A stretch of 12,180 nt of DNA, taken from the NCBI GenBank assembly GCA_947253735.1, contig CAMYAU010000040.1:1-12180 (forward strand), read 5' to 3'. Shown here in pieces: positions 7,033 to 12,180 of this stretch. A program made the translations under genes and the position numbers. The notes under the pieces were generated by a model, which saw only the letters and a program-made list of their open reading frames with translations, did not search any database and was not told the origin of the DNA. This stretch comes from an uncultured Varibaculum sp. (GTDB taxonomy: Bacteria; Actinomycetota; Actinomycetes; Actinomycetales; Actinomycetaceae). Within the stretch, counting starts at the first letter, position 1; every line of letters begins with the position of its first letter.

Positions 7033-7497
7033 CTAGCTTTGGTTGAAAAAGTCTCGCTTGGAGCCCAAAGCGGAGTCGCCCTCGTCAACCTGCACAGATT
7101 TGGGCGAGAGTAAAAACACCCGGTTAGTAACTTTCTCGATTCCCCCATCGAGGGCGAAGCTGAGGCCAGCAGCGAAATCAATCATGCGCCGCGCTTCCAG
7201 GTCATTCATTGCCCCCAGATTCATAATAACCGGGGTACCTTCCTTAAACGCTTCCCCAATATTTTGTGCTTCGTTGTAGGTGGTAGGCCGGATAGTAACA
7301 ATCCGTTTTAACTCCGAGGCCGGTTCCGGCTGGGAACTAACGGCATGCGGGAAACGCAGCGCCGGCTCTACGATTCGAGGGCGAGGTGCCGGAACTTCAG
7401 CATCCGGGACTTCGCTTTGTAGCTCGTCGCTGTATTCCTCGTTCTCTTGTGGCTCAGACAGACCTAAATAATCCATCGTCTTCCTCAAAGCGCCCAT
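7033..7497 (-). CDS. sepF: SepF, membrane anchor of FtsZ
   Basis: A 154-residue protein. The N-terminus MGALRKTMDYLGLSE is the amphipathic membrane-binding helix, followed by an acidic, proline-rich linker (about 17-60) and the SepF/DUF552 core (about 65-145; IVTIRPTTYNEAQNIGEAFKEGTPVIMNLGAMNDLEARRMIDFAAG). In actinobacteria, which lack FtsA, SepF ties FtsZ filaments to the membrane. ATG at 7497 is preceded by GGAG with good spacing. A 109-bp gap separates it from pgeF upstream. In many actinobacteria yggS lies at this point; no remnant of it is seen here. Confidence 0.95.
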   Translation of the reverse strand: MGALRKTMDYLGLSEPQENEEYSDELQSEVPDAEVPAPRPRIVEPALRFPHAVSSQPEPASELKRIVTIRPTTYNEAQNIGEAFKEGTPVIMNLGAMNDLEARRMIDFAAGLSFALDGGIEKVTNRVFLLSPKSVQVDEGDSALGSKRDFFNQS

Positions 7498-7606
7498 CAG
7501 GTTCTCCTTCGTTTATTACTGGTCTACAAAAACGTTAATCGGGAGCGGGTTTATTCGGAAGCATCACCGCGGCGTGTTCCCAAAACTACCCACCTAAATC
7601 CGCAGT

Positions 7607-8353
7607 TCAGCCGGCTGGTACCTCCCGCTTGCCAACTACGATCCCCGCGAAGCGCCCGGTAATGCCATCGCGGCGATAGGAATAGAGATTCCGGTCTTCA
7701 AAAGTGCAGCGTTTGGAAGCAAAAGTAATCCGGGCTCCCGCCGATCTAAGCTGAGAAATTACCCCTGCCTGCAAATCCAGTCCCGGACTTCCCTGCCGGG
7801 TACGTGACCAGGCTGCCGGCACATGCCCAGTTACATGCGTGCGCATCGCCTCGGGCACCTCGTAGCAGGCTCCACAAATCGCCGGTCCGATCGCGGCATG
7901 GATCCCGCCACTTTGTGCCCCCAACTTACGCATGGCAATCACAGCTTCCCGCACAATTCCAGTTACCATGCCAGCCCTGCCTGCATGAACCGCTGCTACT
8001 AGCAGGCCATCATCGGAAGCCAGCAATAGCGGCACACAATCAGCTACCATCACCCCGGCTGCCGGGGTAGTCAGGCCCAATTCGGTGAACTCCCGGGTAT
8101 CGATAATAATCCCGTCAGCTTCGGCAGGAGCATTGGTGTAACCGGGATGAACTTGTACTACCCGGTTGGAGTGGGTTTGATGCATCCACACCACTTTCCT
8201 CCCGATCGCCTCATCAACGATTTTACGGTTGTGCGCTACTGTATCTGGGTTATCTCCTACGTGATCACCCAGGTTGAGAGTAGCGTATGGTCCCTGCGAT
8301 TTTCCTCCGATCCGGTTGGTGAAAACCGCCTGCGCACCGCCAATCCGAAACAT
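7607..8353 (-). CDS. pgeF: PgeF/YlmD-type laccase-domain purine nucleoside phosphorylase family protein
   Basis: A 248-residue single-domain protein of the multicopper-oxidase-like family PF02578 (YfiH/YlmD/LACC1), once called polyphenol oxidase. Members act as zinc-dependent purine nucleoside phosphorylase and adenosine deaminase, or as editors of wrongly made UDP-MurNAc. The three metal ligands are in place: H61 in WMHQTHSNRV, C106 in VADCVPLLL and H123 in AAVHAGRAGM, together with GPAICGACYEV (156-166). Its ATG lies 6 bp after the ftsZ stop with a weak ribosome site, so it is probably translated from the ftsZ message. Which of the proposed reactions matters here cannot be told from sequence. 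Confidence 0.92.
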   Translation of the reverse strand: MFRIGGAQAVFTNRIGGKSQGPYATLNLGDHVGDNPDTVAHNRKIVDEAIGRKVVWMHQTHSNRVVQVHPGYTNAPAEADGIIIDTREFTELGLTTPAAGVMVADCVPLLLASDDGLLVAAVHAGRAGMVTGIVREAVIAMRKLGAQSGGIHAAIGPAICGACYEVPEAMRTHVTGHVPAAWSRTRQGSPGLDLQAGVISQLRSAGARITFASKRCTFEDRNLYSYRRDGITGRFAGIVVGKREVPAG

Positions 8354-8359
8354 CTGGGC

Positions 8360-9694
8360 CTACCGCATGAAGTCGGGTAAGTCTAGCCCCGAGTCCTGGT
8401 CATCGTCCTCGAATACTCGTGGCACAGTTAAGGTGGTGTCGTCCCCTTGTCTTTTGTCTACCCCGAAATTGTCGCGGTAGCTGCGGGGAGTTTCGCCGTC
8501 TTGTCGATTAAAGGCGTCCCGCGAGGGTGGGGTTACCGGGAGGCGGTGTGCGCCCGGCGCACTGGCACGAGGCAGGTCACCAACGCTGCGTTCTTCCTCT
8601 TTTAGAACTGCCCGGCGAGGAAAAGCGGGGATAGCGGAAGTAACCGTAGCGTCCTCGGAGGCTTTTTCTTTCGCCGGCGCCGCCGCAGTTTCCGTCTGGG
8701 GCGCAGTAACTTTCTTTTCTACTTTTGCTTTTTTGGTGCCGTTTTTGTGGGGGTCGTCAAAGCCGGCTGCAATGATGGTTACCCGGATCTCGTCTCCTAG
8801 GGCCTCATCAACATTGGCACCGAAAATAATATTGGCTTCGGGGTGAACCATTTCGCGTACCATATCTGCCGCGCGGTGTACCTCCAATAGCCCCATATCT
8901 GAACCGCCTTGGAAGAACATCAATACCCCGAGCGCCCCATCAATATTCGCTTCTAGCAGCGGAGACATGAAGGCAGCTTCGGCGGCGCGAATCGCACGGT
9001 CTTCCCCGGTGGCAGAGCCGATCCCCATCAGGGCGGTCCCGGCTCCTTTCATCACGCTTTTTACATCTGCGAAGTCTACGTTCACCAGGGCGGAGGTGGT
9101 GATCAGGTCGGTGATGCCCTGAACACCGGAATGCAAAACTTCGTCTGCTGCCGAGAAGGCCTCCACCATGGTGATGTTTTGGTCGGAGATATCCAAGAGG
9201 CGGTCATTGGGAATCACAATGATAGTGTCGACTTCTTTACGTAGCGCCTCTACCCCGGCTTCAGCCTGAGTCTGACGACGCTTGCCCTCAAAGGAGAAGG
9301 GCCGGGTAACTACCCCGATAGTCAGGGCGCCCATTTCCCTCGCTACCCGCGCAACTATAGGAGCGCCACCGGTACCGGTACCGCCGCCCTCGCCTGCGGT
9401 AACAAATACCATATCGGCACCTTCGAGGGTGTCTTTGATTTCTTCTTCGTTATCGGAGGCGGCGCGTTCGCCGACCTTGGGATCAGCCCCGGCTCCGAGG
9501 CCGCGGGTTTCTTCCCGTCCGATATCCAGCTTCACATCCGCATCTGACATCATTAATGCCTGCGCATCAGTGTTGATCGCAATGAATTCCACGCCTTTTA
9601 GGCCGAATTCAATCATGCGGTTAACGGCATTTGCGCCGCCCCCGCCGATGCCAACGACTTTAATATCTGCCAGGTTCGTATCTGGTACTGTCAC
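8360..9694 (-). CDS. ftsZ: Cell division GTPase FtsZ
   Basis: A 444-residue tubulin homologue that polymerises into the division ring. Residues 11-20 (IKVVGIGGGG) begin the nucleotide-binding domain. The tubulin signature GGGTGTGGAP is at 103-112, RPFSFEGKRR at 131-140, and the T7-loop NVDFAD at 205-210 supplies the catalytic acidic residue for the neighbouring subunit. After about residue 317 comes a long low-complexity linker, Lys/Ala/Glu-rich then Arg/Pro-rich, of about 110 residues. The C-terminal peptide is GLDLPDFMR, the docking site for SepF and other partners. The start is GTG with GGAGGG seven bases upstream; no ATG lies nearby. ftsZ is the first minus-strand gene after a divergent HIT gene, so it is cut off from the usual upstream ftsQ/murC genes. 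Confidence 0.97.
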   Translation of the reverse strand: MTVPDTNLADIKVVGIGGGGANAVNRMIEFGLKGVEFIAINTDAQALMMSDADVKLDIGREETRGLGAGADPKVGERAASDNEEEIKDTLEGADMVFVTAGEGGGTGTGGAPIVARVAREMGALTIGVVTRPFSFEGKRRQTQAEAGVEALRKEVDTIIVIPNDRLLDISDQNITMVEAFSAADEVLHSGVQGITDLITTSALVNVDFADVKSVMKGAGTALMGIGSATGEDRAIRAAEAAFMSPLLEANIDGALGVLMFFQGGSDMGLLEVHRAADMVREMVHPEANIIFGANVDEALGDEIRVTIIAAGFDDPHKNGTKKAKVEKKVTAPQTETAAAPAKEKASEDATVTSAIPAFPRRAVLKEEERSVGDLPRASAPGAHRLPVTPPSRDAFNRQDGETPRSYRDNFGVDKRQGDDTTLTVPRVFEDDDQDSGLDLPDFMR

Positions 9695-9708
9695 GGTCGC
9701 CCTCCGAT

Positions 9709-9737
9709 CTAACCCTAAAGCTTTAGTTTAGGGTTAG
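9709..9737. repeat. Perfect inverted repeat in the ftsZ leader
   Basis: CTAACCCTAAA (9709-9719) faces TTTAGGGTTAG (9727-9737), 11 paired bases around a 7-base spacer. A second perfect palindrome, CTAAAGCTTTAG (9715-9726), is nested inside. On the minus strand the element ends a few bases before the GGAGGG of ftsZ. No T-run follows, so it is not a terminator. It could be an operator or an RNA hairpin affecting ftsZ translation. Confidence 0.75.
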
Positions 9738-9765
9738 TATTATTAGCCCTCTTGGTCAAACGAAA

Positions 9766-9793
9766 ATCCTATGTAACGTGACATTTTCAGCAA
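9766..9793 (-). promoter_or_regulatory. Candidate promoter of ftsZ
   Basis: On the minus strand TTGCTG (9793-9788) is followed after 16 bases by TAGGAT (9771-9766). The spacer begins AAAAT and ends GTTACA, closely like the candidate divIVA promoter. It lies about 70 bases upstream of the GTG start and just upstream of the palindromic leader. Another option closer to the gene is TAATAAT near 9740-9746, without a good -35. Confidence 0.4.
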
Positions 9794-9880
9794 GCACTCG
9801 GCGCGCGTGTTGCCAATTTTGTTCGAAATCTATTTTGTTTCTCGTCCCGTCCTATCATTGGAGACAAGAACTGCAACCCA

Positions 9881-9887
9881 GGAGGAG
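9881..9887 (+). promoter_or_regulatory. Ribosome binding site of the HIT gene
   Basis: GGAGGAG ends two bases before the ATG at 9890, a strong Shine-Dalgarno that fixes this start. Upstream, a plus-strand promoter must lie within the shared divergent region 9738-9880, but no hexamer pair with good spacing stands out. Confidence 0.7.
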
Positions 9888-9889
9888 TC

Positions 9890-10318
9890 ATGCCCACTAT
9901 TTTTACTCGCATTATTTCCGGCGAAATTCCCGGCGAGTTCTGCTGGAAAGACGACATTTGCGTCGCCTTCGCTGACATCAACCCGATAAGGCCCGGACAC
10001 GTGCTGCTAGTCCCCCGTCAGGAAGTTGAAAACTACTGGGATGCCCCCACCGAGCAGCTACAACACCTAATGAAAGTAGCGCAGATTATTGGGCGCGCCC
10101 AACGGCAGGCTTTCGGTTCCCAGCGTTCCTGCCTGAGCATCGCGGGATTCGATGTACCCCACCTACACCTGCACCTGATTCCGGCAGACTCGATGGAAGA
10201 CATCAAGTTTGCGCATGCCCATCCAGCCACCCCGGAGGAGATCGCCACTTCCATGCAGGCGCTGCGCCAAGCAATTGCCAGCCAGGGATATGCGCGCGAA
10301 GCCGGAGTTAATGACTAA
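9890..10318 (+). CDS. HIT-family nucleotide hydrolase/transferase
   Basis: A 142-residue protein of the histidine triad superfamily, HINT/Fhit-like. The N-terminal CIFxxIIxGEIP-type block is present without the first cysteine (IFTRIISGEIPGEFCWKDD). FADINPIRPGHVLLVPRQEV is the typical substrate-pocket strand, and VPHLHLHLIP (89-98) is the histidine triad; the central histidine of the triad forms the nucleotidyl intermediate. Such enzymes remove groups from the phosphate of AMP or hydrolyse dinucleoside polyphosphates; the substrate cannot be read from sequence. It is divergent from ftsZ across a 195-bp region and convergent with the DUF6912-like gene, with which it shares the bases of the stop codon. 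Confidence 0.93.
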   Translation: MPTIFTRIISGEIPGEFCWKDDICVAFADINPIRPGHVLLVPRQEVENYWDAPTEQLQHLMKVAQIIGRAQRQAFGSQRSCLSIAGFDVPHLHLHLIPADSMEDIKFAHAHPATPEEIATSMQALRQAIASQGYAREAGVND

Positions 10319-10842
10319 GAGGCAGGATTTTCAGCAAGCGATCGACGTAGATAATCGAGTTCGCTCTGGTCATACCAGGACAACGGCTCAGCTGCTAGTT
10401 GCTGCCAAAGCTCCCATCCGGGAGTTTCCTGATCTTCCCCTCCGCTAAAGTTTCCCCGACACCAAGCAGCGGCCATCTTTGGAATAACTGCTTGCCTTAC
10501 CTGCTGACATAGCGCCAGCTCTTCAGAGCCATCAACATGCAAGCTGACCAGACGTTGCCAGTCAAAGCCCTTTTTTACTGCAAAAATACCGGGGTTACTA
10601 CTGGCGTTTATTTCACCGGAATCCACATCCAGTGCCGCCACAATCCTCCCCGGATACGAATCCCCCACAGTTTCTAGACAGGACATCGCCGCCATAGTCA
10701 TCGCTATATCTTCTGCCTGTTCCTCATCCAAGGGATCTATCCCCCAAAGCCGACAAAACTCTTGGTTTCCCGTCCAGGCGAACTGGGAATAAAGCTGCTG
10801 ATTATTTAGTTCGCTGGCCGCTAGGGGAAGATAAATTCGCAC
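10315..10842 (-). CDS. DUF6912-like hypothetical protein
   Basis: A 175-residue protein starting at GTG (10842) with MRIYLPLAASEL. That opening, the WGID region and the later RIVAALDVD strand resemble a family of uncharacterised actinobacterial proteins I know as DUF6912, which begin MRVYLP and have a strand such as RRVVVAVDV; the match is from memory. No catalytic motif, signal peptide or membrane segment is visible. It is acidic overall with several Trp. Only a weak ribosome site (AGGGG about 13 bases upstream) supports the GTG, and the next in-frame Met is about 48 codons in, so GTG is preferred. It converges with the HIT gene and overlaps it by 4 bp. The function is unknown. Confidence 0.65.
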   Translation of the reverse strand: MRIYLPLAASELNNQQLYSQFAWTGNQEFCRLWGIDPLDEEQAEDIAMTMAAMSCLETVGDSYPGRIVAALDVDSGEINASSNPGIFAVKKGFDWQRLVSLHVDGSEELALCQQVRQAVIPKMAAAWCRGNFSGGEDQETPGWELWQQLAAEPLSWYDQSELDYLRRSLAENPAS

Positions 10843-10913
10843 CAGCCAATTGTAGCCCCTAGCTTCTACTTCGCCGCCACTTTCAGCTCGTAGCCTCCTA
10901 GAAATTACTTTAC

Positions 10914-10932
10914 TAGGCTTACCCTAACCTAA
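10914..10932. promoter_or_regulatory. DtxR/IdeR-like iron box (candidate)
   Basis: TAGGCTTACCCTAACCTAA matches the remembered DtxR/IdeR consensus TTAGGTTAGSCTAACCTAA at 15 of 19 positions by direct comparison, with the right half (CCTAACCTAA) perfect. It lies 72 bases upstream of the DUF6912-like start and downstream of a candidate minus-strand promoter. Repressors of this family bind such sites with Fe(II) or Mn(II). No iron gene is beside it. Confidence 0.45.
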
Positions 10933-10959
10933 ATCACCTCATCCATAACTTACTTTTCT

Positions 10960-10988
10960 CTAATCATTTTTTAATTAAGATCTATCAA
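10960..10988 (-). promoter_or_regulatory. Candidate promoter of the DUF6912-like gene
   Basis: On the minus strand TTGATA (10988-10983) and GATTAG (10965-10960) are 17 bases apart. Transcription would start near 10953, so the DtxR-like box would lie about 20-40 bases downstream of the start site, where a bound repressor could block elongation. Confidence 0.35.
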
Positions 10989-10993
10989 CAATT

Positions 10994-11016
10994 GAATTTT
11001 AAAAATTTTAAAATTC
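10994..11016. repeat. Perfect 23-bp AT-rich palindrome
   Basis: GAATTTTAAAA (10994-11004), one central A, then TTTTAAAATTC (11006-11016): both arms are perfect. It overlaps the likely promoter zone of the Rv3235-family gene: TTGAAT at 10992-10997 could be a -35 and TAGGAT at 11017-11022 a -10, with a long 19-base spacer formed by the palindrome. It may be an operator or an intrinsically bent or melting-prone site. Confidence 0.7.
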
Positions 11017-11135
11017 TAGGATAATCGCGTAGACCTGTTTAGATAGCCCCAAGAGACAAATTGGCGAAGTAGCCCCTCGTTCCCGCAGTTCTAATGTTTC
11101 TGGGCTCCCATCTAATAATTGAAGGAACTCAGCCG

Positions 11136-11753
11136 ATGAATCTAGCAACCCAAAAACCTTCCCTCTGGGAGGTAAAAGAAGTAAATATTCAACGGAAAAG
11201 AGAACGCTTCTCGAAGCATTTTCATTCCGGTAAACCCTTGGTGACCATCGGCCTGCAAGAAAGGGATTCCTGCGAACCGTGCGCAATCATTTGTCCGGAA
11301 CTTCCACAAATCCCACTTAACCCCACCTATGGCCCTCTCGAAATACAAGCACTGATTCCCCGCCCTCAAAAAGCAAAGAACACAAAATCTATTCGGACAC
11401 CAGCAGCCTCACTAGCGGCATTACCGCAAGTAAAACCCTGGGTGGCAACCGCCATAAAAACCATATTTGAGGTTTTTTCGGGTCGCCGCTCCGCCCAAAC
11501 AGTCATTAACTGGTTTACTCCTGACCTACGGGGATCCTTCCTGGCGTTAGCTCGCGCCGAACGTCACCGTCCGCAGCCAGCAGAAATTAAGGTACGCCGG
11601 ATATTCTGCCACAAAGCTGGGACCGGCAAATATGGTTTCGAGGGGATTGAGGTAGCGGTTTCCATTAGCGACGGCTCTCGGGTAAGAGCCGTCGCTATGC
11701 GGATCAAGCCTGCCAGCAAAACTTGGAAGATCGCTGCCTTGGAAATCGGTTAA
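11136..11753 (+). CDS. Rv3235-family protein (secA-linked, function unknown)
   Basis: A 205-residue protein from the ATG at 11136, which has GAAGGA nine bases upstream; the longer frame from 11094 has no ribosome site. Residues 1-100 are Lys/Pro-rich, poorly conserved and probably disordered, with a CEPCAIIC stretch of unknown meaning. The C-terminal 110 residues resemble the Rv3235 family of actinobacteria: a helix AIKTIFEVFSGRRSAQTVINWFTPDLRGSFLALARA, then strands with KVRRIFCHKAG, GIEVAVSISDGSRVRAVAMRIKP and a closing KTWKIAALEIG, which matches the W-x-x-x-A-L-E signature at the family's end. The fold may be NTF2-like; that is inference. In Mycobacterium the namesake lies near secA1, as here. 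The gene carries a perfect 13-bp inverted repeat within its coding sequence. Confidence 0.8.
   Translation: MNLATQKPSLWEVKEVNIQRKRERFSKHFHSGKPLVTIGLQERDSCEPCAIICPELPQIPLNPTYGPLEIQALIPRPQKAKNTKSIRTPAASLAALPQVKPWVATAIKTIFEVFSGRRSAQTVINWFTPDLRGSFLALARAERHRPQPAEIKVRRIFCHKAGTGKYGFEGIEVAVSISDGSRVRAVAMRIKPASKTWKIAALEIG
11666..11697. repeat. Perfect 13-bp inverted repeat inside a coding region
   Basis: TAGCGACGGCTCT (11666-11678) and AGAGCCGTCGCTA (11685-11697) are exact reverse complements around a 6-base loop, CGGGTA. The element encodes ISDGSRVRAVAM near the end of the Rv3235-family protein, about 55 bp before its stop. It would form a very stable GC-rich hairpin in RNA from either strand. No T-run follows on either side. 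Confidence 0.85.
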
Positions 11754-11878
11754 CAGCTGCAGCCGACATCCACCCGGCAGACCAGGCGCACCCCTAGTGG
11801 CTAGTTGACCTAACCGACTTTTGACAGCAAAAACTCAACGCTAGCTATCAATCACCTAACTAACCGCAGGATAAAATC
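11754..11878. other. Convergent intergenic region without a clear terminator
   Basis: These 125 bp lie between two tail-to-tail genes. I find only very short inverted matches (for example CTAG copies near 11802) and no stem followed by a T-run on either strand. Confidence 0.5.
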
Positions 11879-12180
11879 TTAGCGACGTTTTTGGCGCTTC
11901 TTTTGCGCGCGGCGCTGAGCACGGTTACCGCCTTGCGCGGCGGTTTGCCGCGCAGCCTCGGCACCAAAAGCTGAGCCTTGCCCAGAAGCTCCCGCGCCAG
12001 CCGGCACCGTTTCCGAGGATTCTTTATGTCCGGTATCCCCCATCACGGAGCCTTCTGCCAGTGCCTTCTTCTTAGCCTGTTCCGCTTGCTGTTTTTCTGC
12101 CTCTAGCTGTTGTTCATAGACCTGCTGGAACTGGTGGGAGAAACTGAAAATACCGGTAATGGTATCTTCACGTACTTGCC
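11879..12180 (-). CDS. secA: Probable preprotein translocase subunit SecA, C-terminal tail (partial)
   Basis: The minus-strand frame is open from the right edge to a TAA at 11881-11879, giving 99 residues. It begins QVREDTITGIFSFSHQF, resembling the last helix of SecA (IKEETV..LF). A Gln/Glu/Lys/Ala-rich helix follows (YEQQLEAEKQQAEQAKKKALAEG), then a Gly/Ala/Ser-rich disordered tail and a basic end, GGNRAQRRAQKKRQKRR. Actinobacterial SecA proteins commonly end in such an N-R-A-(E/Q)-R-R tail. The zinc-binding SEC-C motif (CxCx8CH) of many other SecA proteins is absent. The neighbouring Rv3235-family gene supports the call. Only the tail is seen, so the ATPase motifs cannot be checked. Confidence 0.72.
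   Translation of the reverse strand, partial: QVREDTITGIFSFSHQFQQVYEQQLEAEKQQAEQAKKKALAEGSVMGDTGHKESSETVPAGAGASGQGSAFGAEAARQTAAQGGNRAQRRAQKKRQKRR

Larger units (their letters stand above)
10843..11135. other. AT-rich intergenic region between divergent genes
   Basis: No gene is supported in these 293 bp between the DUF6912-like gene (minus) and the Rv3235-family gene (plus). The left half holds a DtxR-like box and a candidate minus-strand promoter. The centre (about 10960-11020) is strongly AT-rich and includes a 23-bp palindrome. The right part (11020-11135) should be the 5' leader of the Rv3235-family gene; I saw no tRNA, riboswitch or terminator there. A short frame antisense to the gene crosses it but has no family resemblance. 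Confidence 0.6.

Noticed and set aside
9282..9731. 149-codon plus-strand open frame over ftsZ
   Set aside because: It is antisense to the conserved ftsZ GTPase domain; Pro/Ser/Ala-rich composition reflects the reverse complement of Gly/Ala-rich codons.
9710..9736. TTTAGGG/CCCTAAA resembling plant telomere repeats
   Set aside because: There is only one copy in each arm of a palindrome; telomere repeats would be tandem and in one orientation.
10327..10337. Third copy of TTGCTGAAAAT (minus strand) as a promoter
   Set aside because: It lies in the coding end of the DUF6912-like gene, with no gene positioned downstream to use it; probably chance.
11008..11286. 92-codon minus-strand frame across the AT-rich spacer
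   Set aside because: It has no ribosome site or family resemblance and overlaps the supported Rv3235-family gene.
1..12180. CRISPR array, insertion sequence, prophage, tRNA or rRNA
   Set aside because: No regularly spaced repeats, transposase or integrase motifs, cloverleaf or rRNA sequence were seen on either strand.

Overview
The window is ordinary chromosomal DNA from an actinobacterium of fairly low G+C (estimated by eye at a little over 50%). Signs of the phylum are an FtsZ ending in LDLPDFMR, the ftsZ-pgeF-sepF-yggT-divIVA order, a Wag31-type DivIVA, a DUF6912-type protein, and an Rv3235-family gene beside what looks like secA. The modest G+C and compact genes suggest an Actinomycetaceae member such as Varibaculum or Mobiluncus; that genus-level guess is inference.

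Layout. Position 1-156 (+) is the end of a SpoU/TrmH-type RNA methyltransferase. From 9694 down to 174, eleven genes all run on the minus strand. In transcription order they are ftsZ, pgeF, sepF, yggT and divIVA (cell division and polar growth), a strong terminator, lspA and rluD (overlapping by 8 bp), a 190-bp spacer, then comEA, comEC, holA (DNA uptake and replication) and a zinc-type Fur-family regulator. Divergent from ftsZ is a HIT-family hydrolase (9890-10318, +). It converges with a DUF6912-like gene (10842-10315, -), and their stop codons overlap. An AT-rich 293-bp intergenic stretch follows, with a DtxR/IdeR-like box and a 23-bp palindrome. Then comes an Rv3235-family gene (+), and the C-terminal tail of a probable SecA (-) runs off the right edge.

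How the genes fit together. FtsZ forms the division ring, SepF anchors it to the membrane, YggT is a small membrane partner and DivIVA marks poles and septa; PgeF is a conserved passenger. LspA matures lipoproteins and RluD modifies 23S rRNA. ComEA and ComEC bind and import single-stranded DNA, and HolA loads the replicative clamp.

No mobile element, CRISPR array, tRNA or rRNA is visible, and I see no convincing new defence or biosynthetic system. The items most worth a second look are regulatory or structural: a perfect 13-bp inverted repeat inside the Rv3235-family gene, palindromic leaders directly upstream of ftsZ and divIVA, a similar promoter-like block upstream of those two genes, a DtxR-like box in the AT-rich spacer, and departures from usual synteny (no yggS, no ftsQ upstream of ftsZ, and the regulator gene behind holA).
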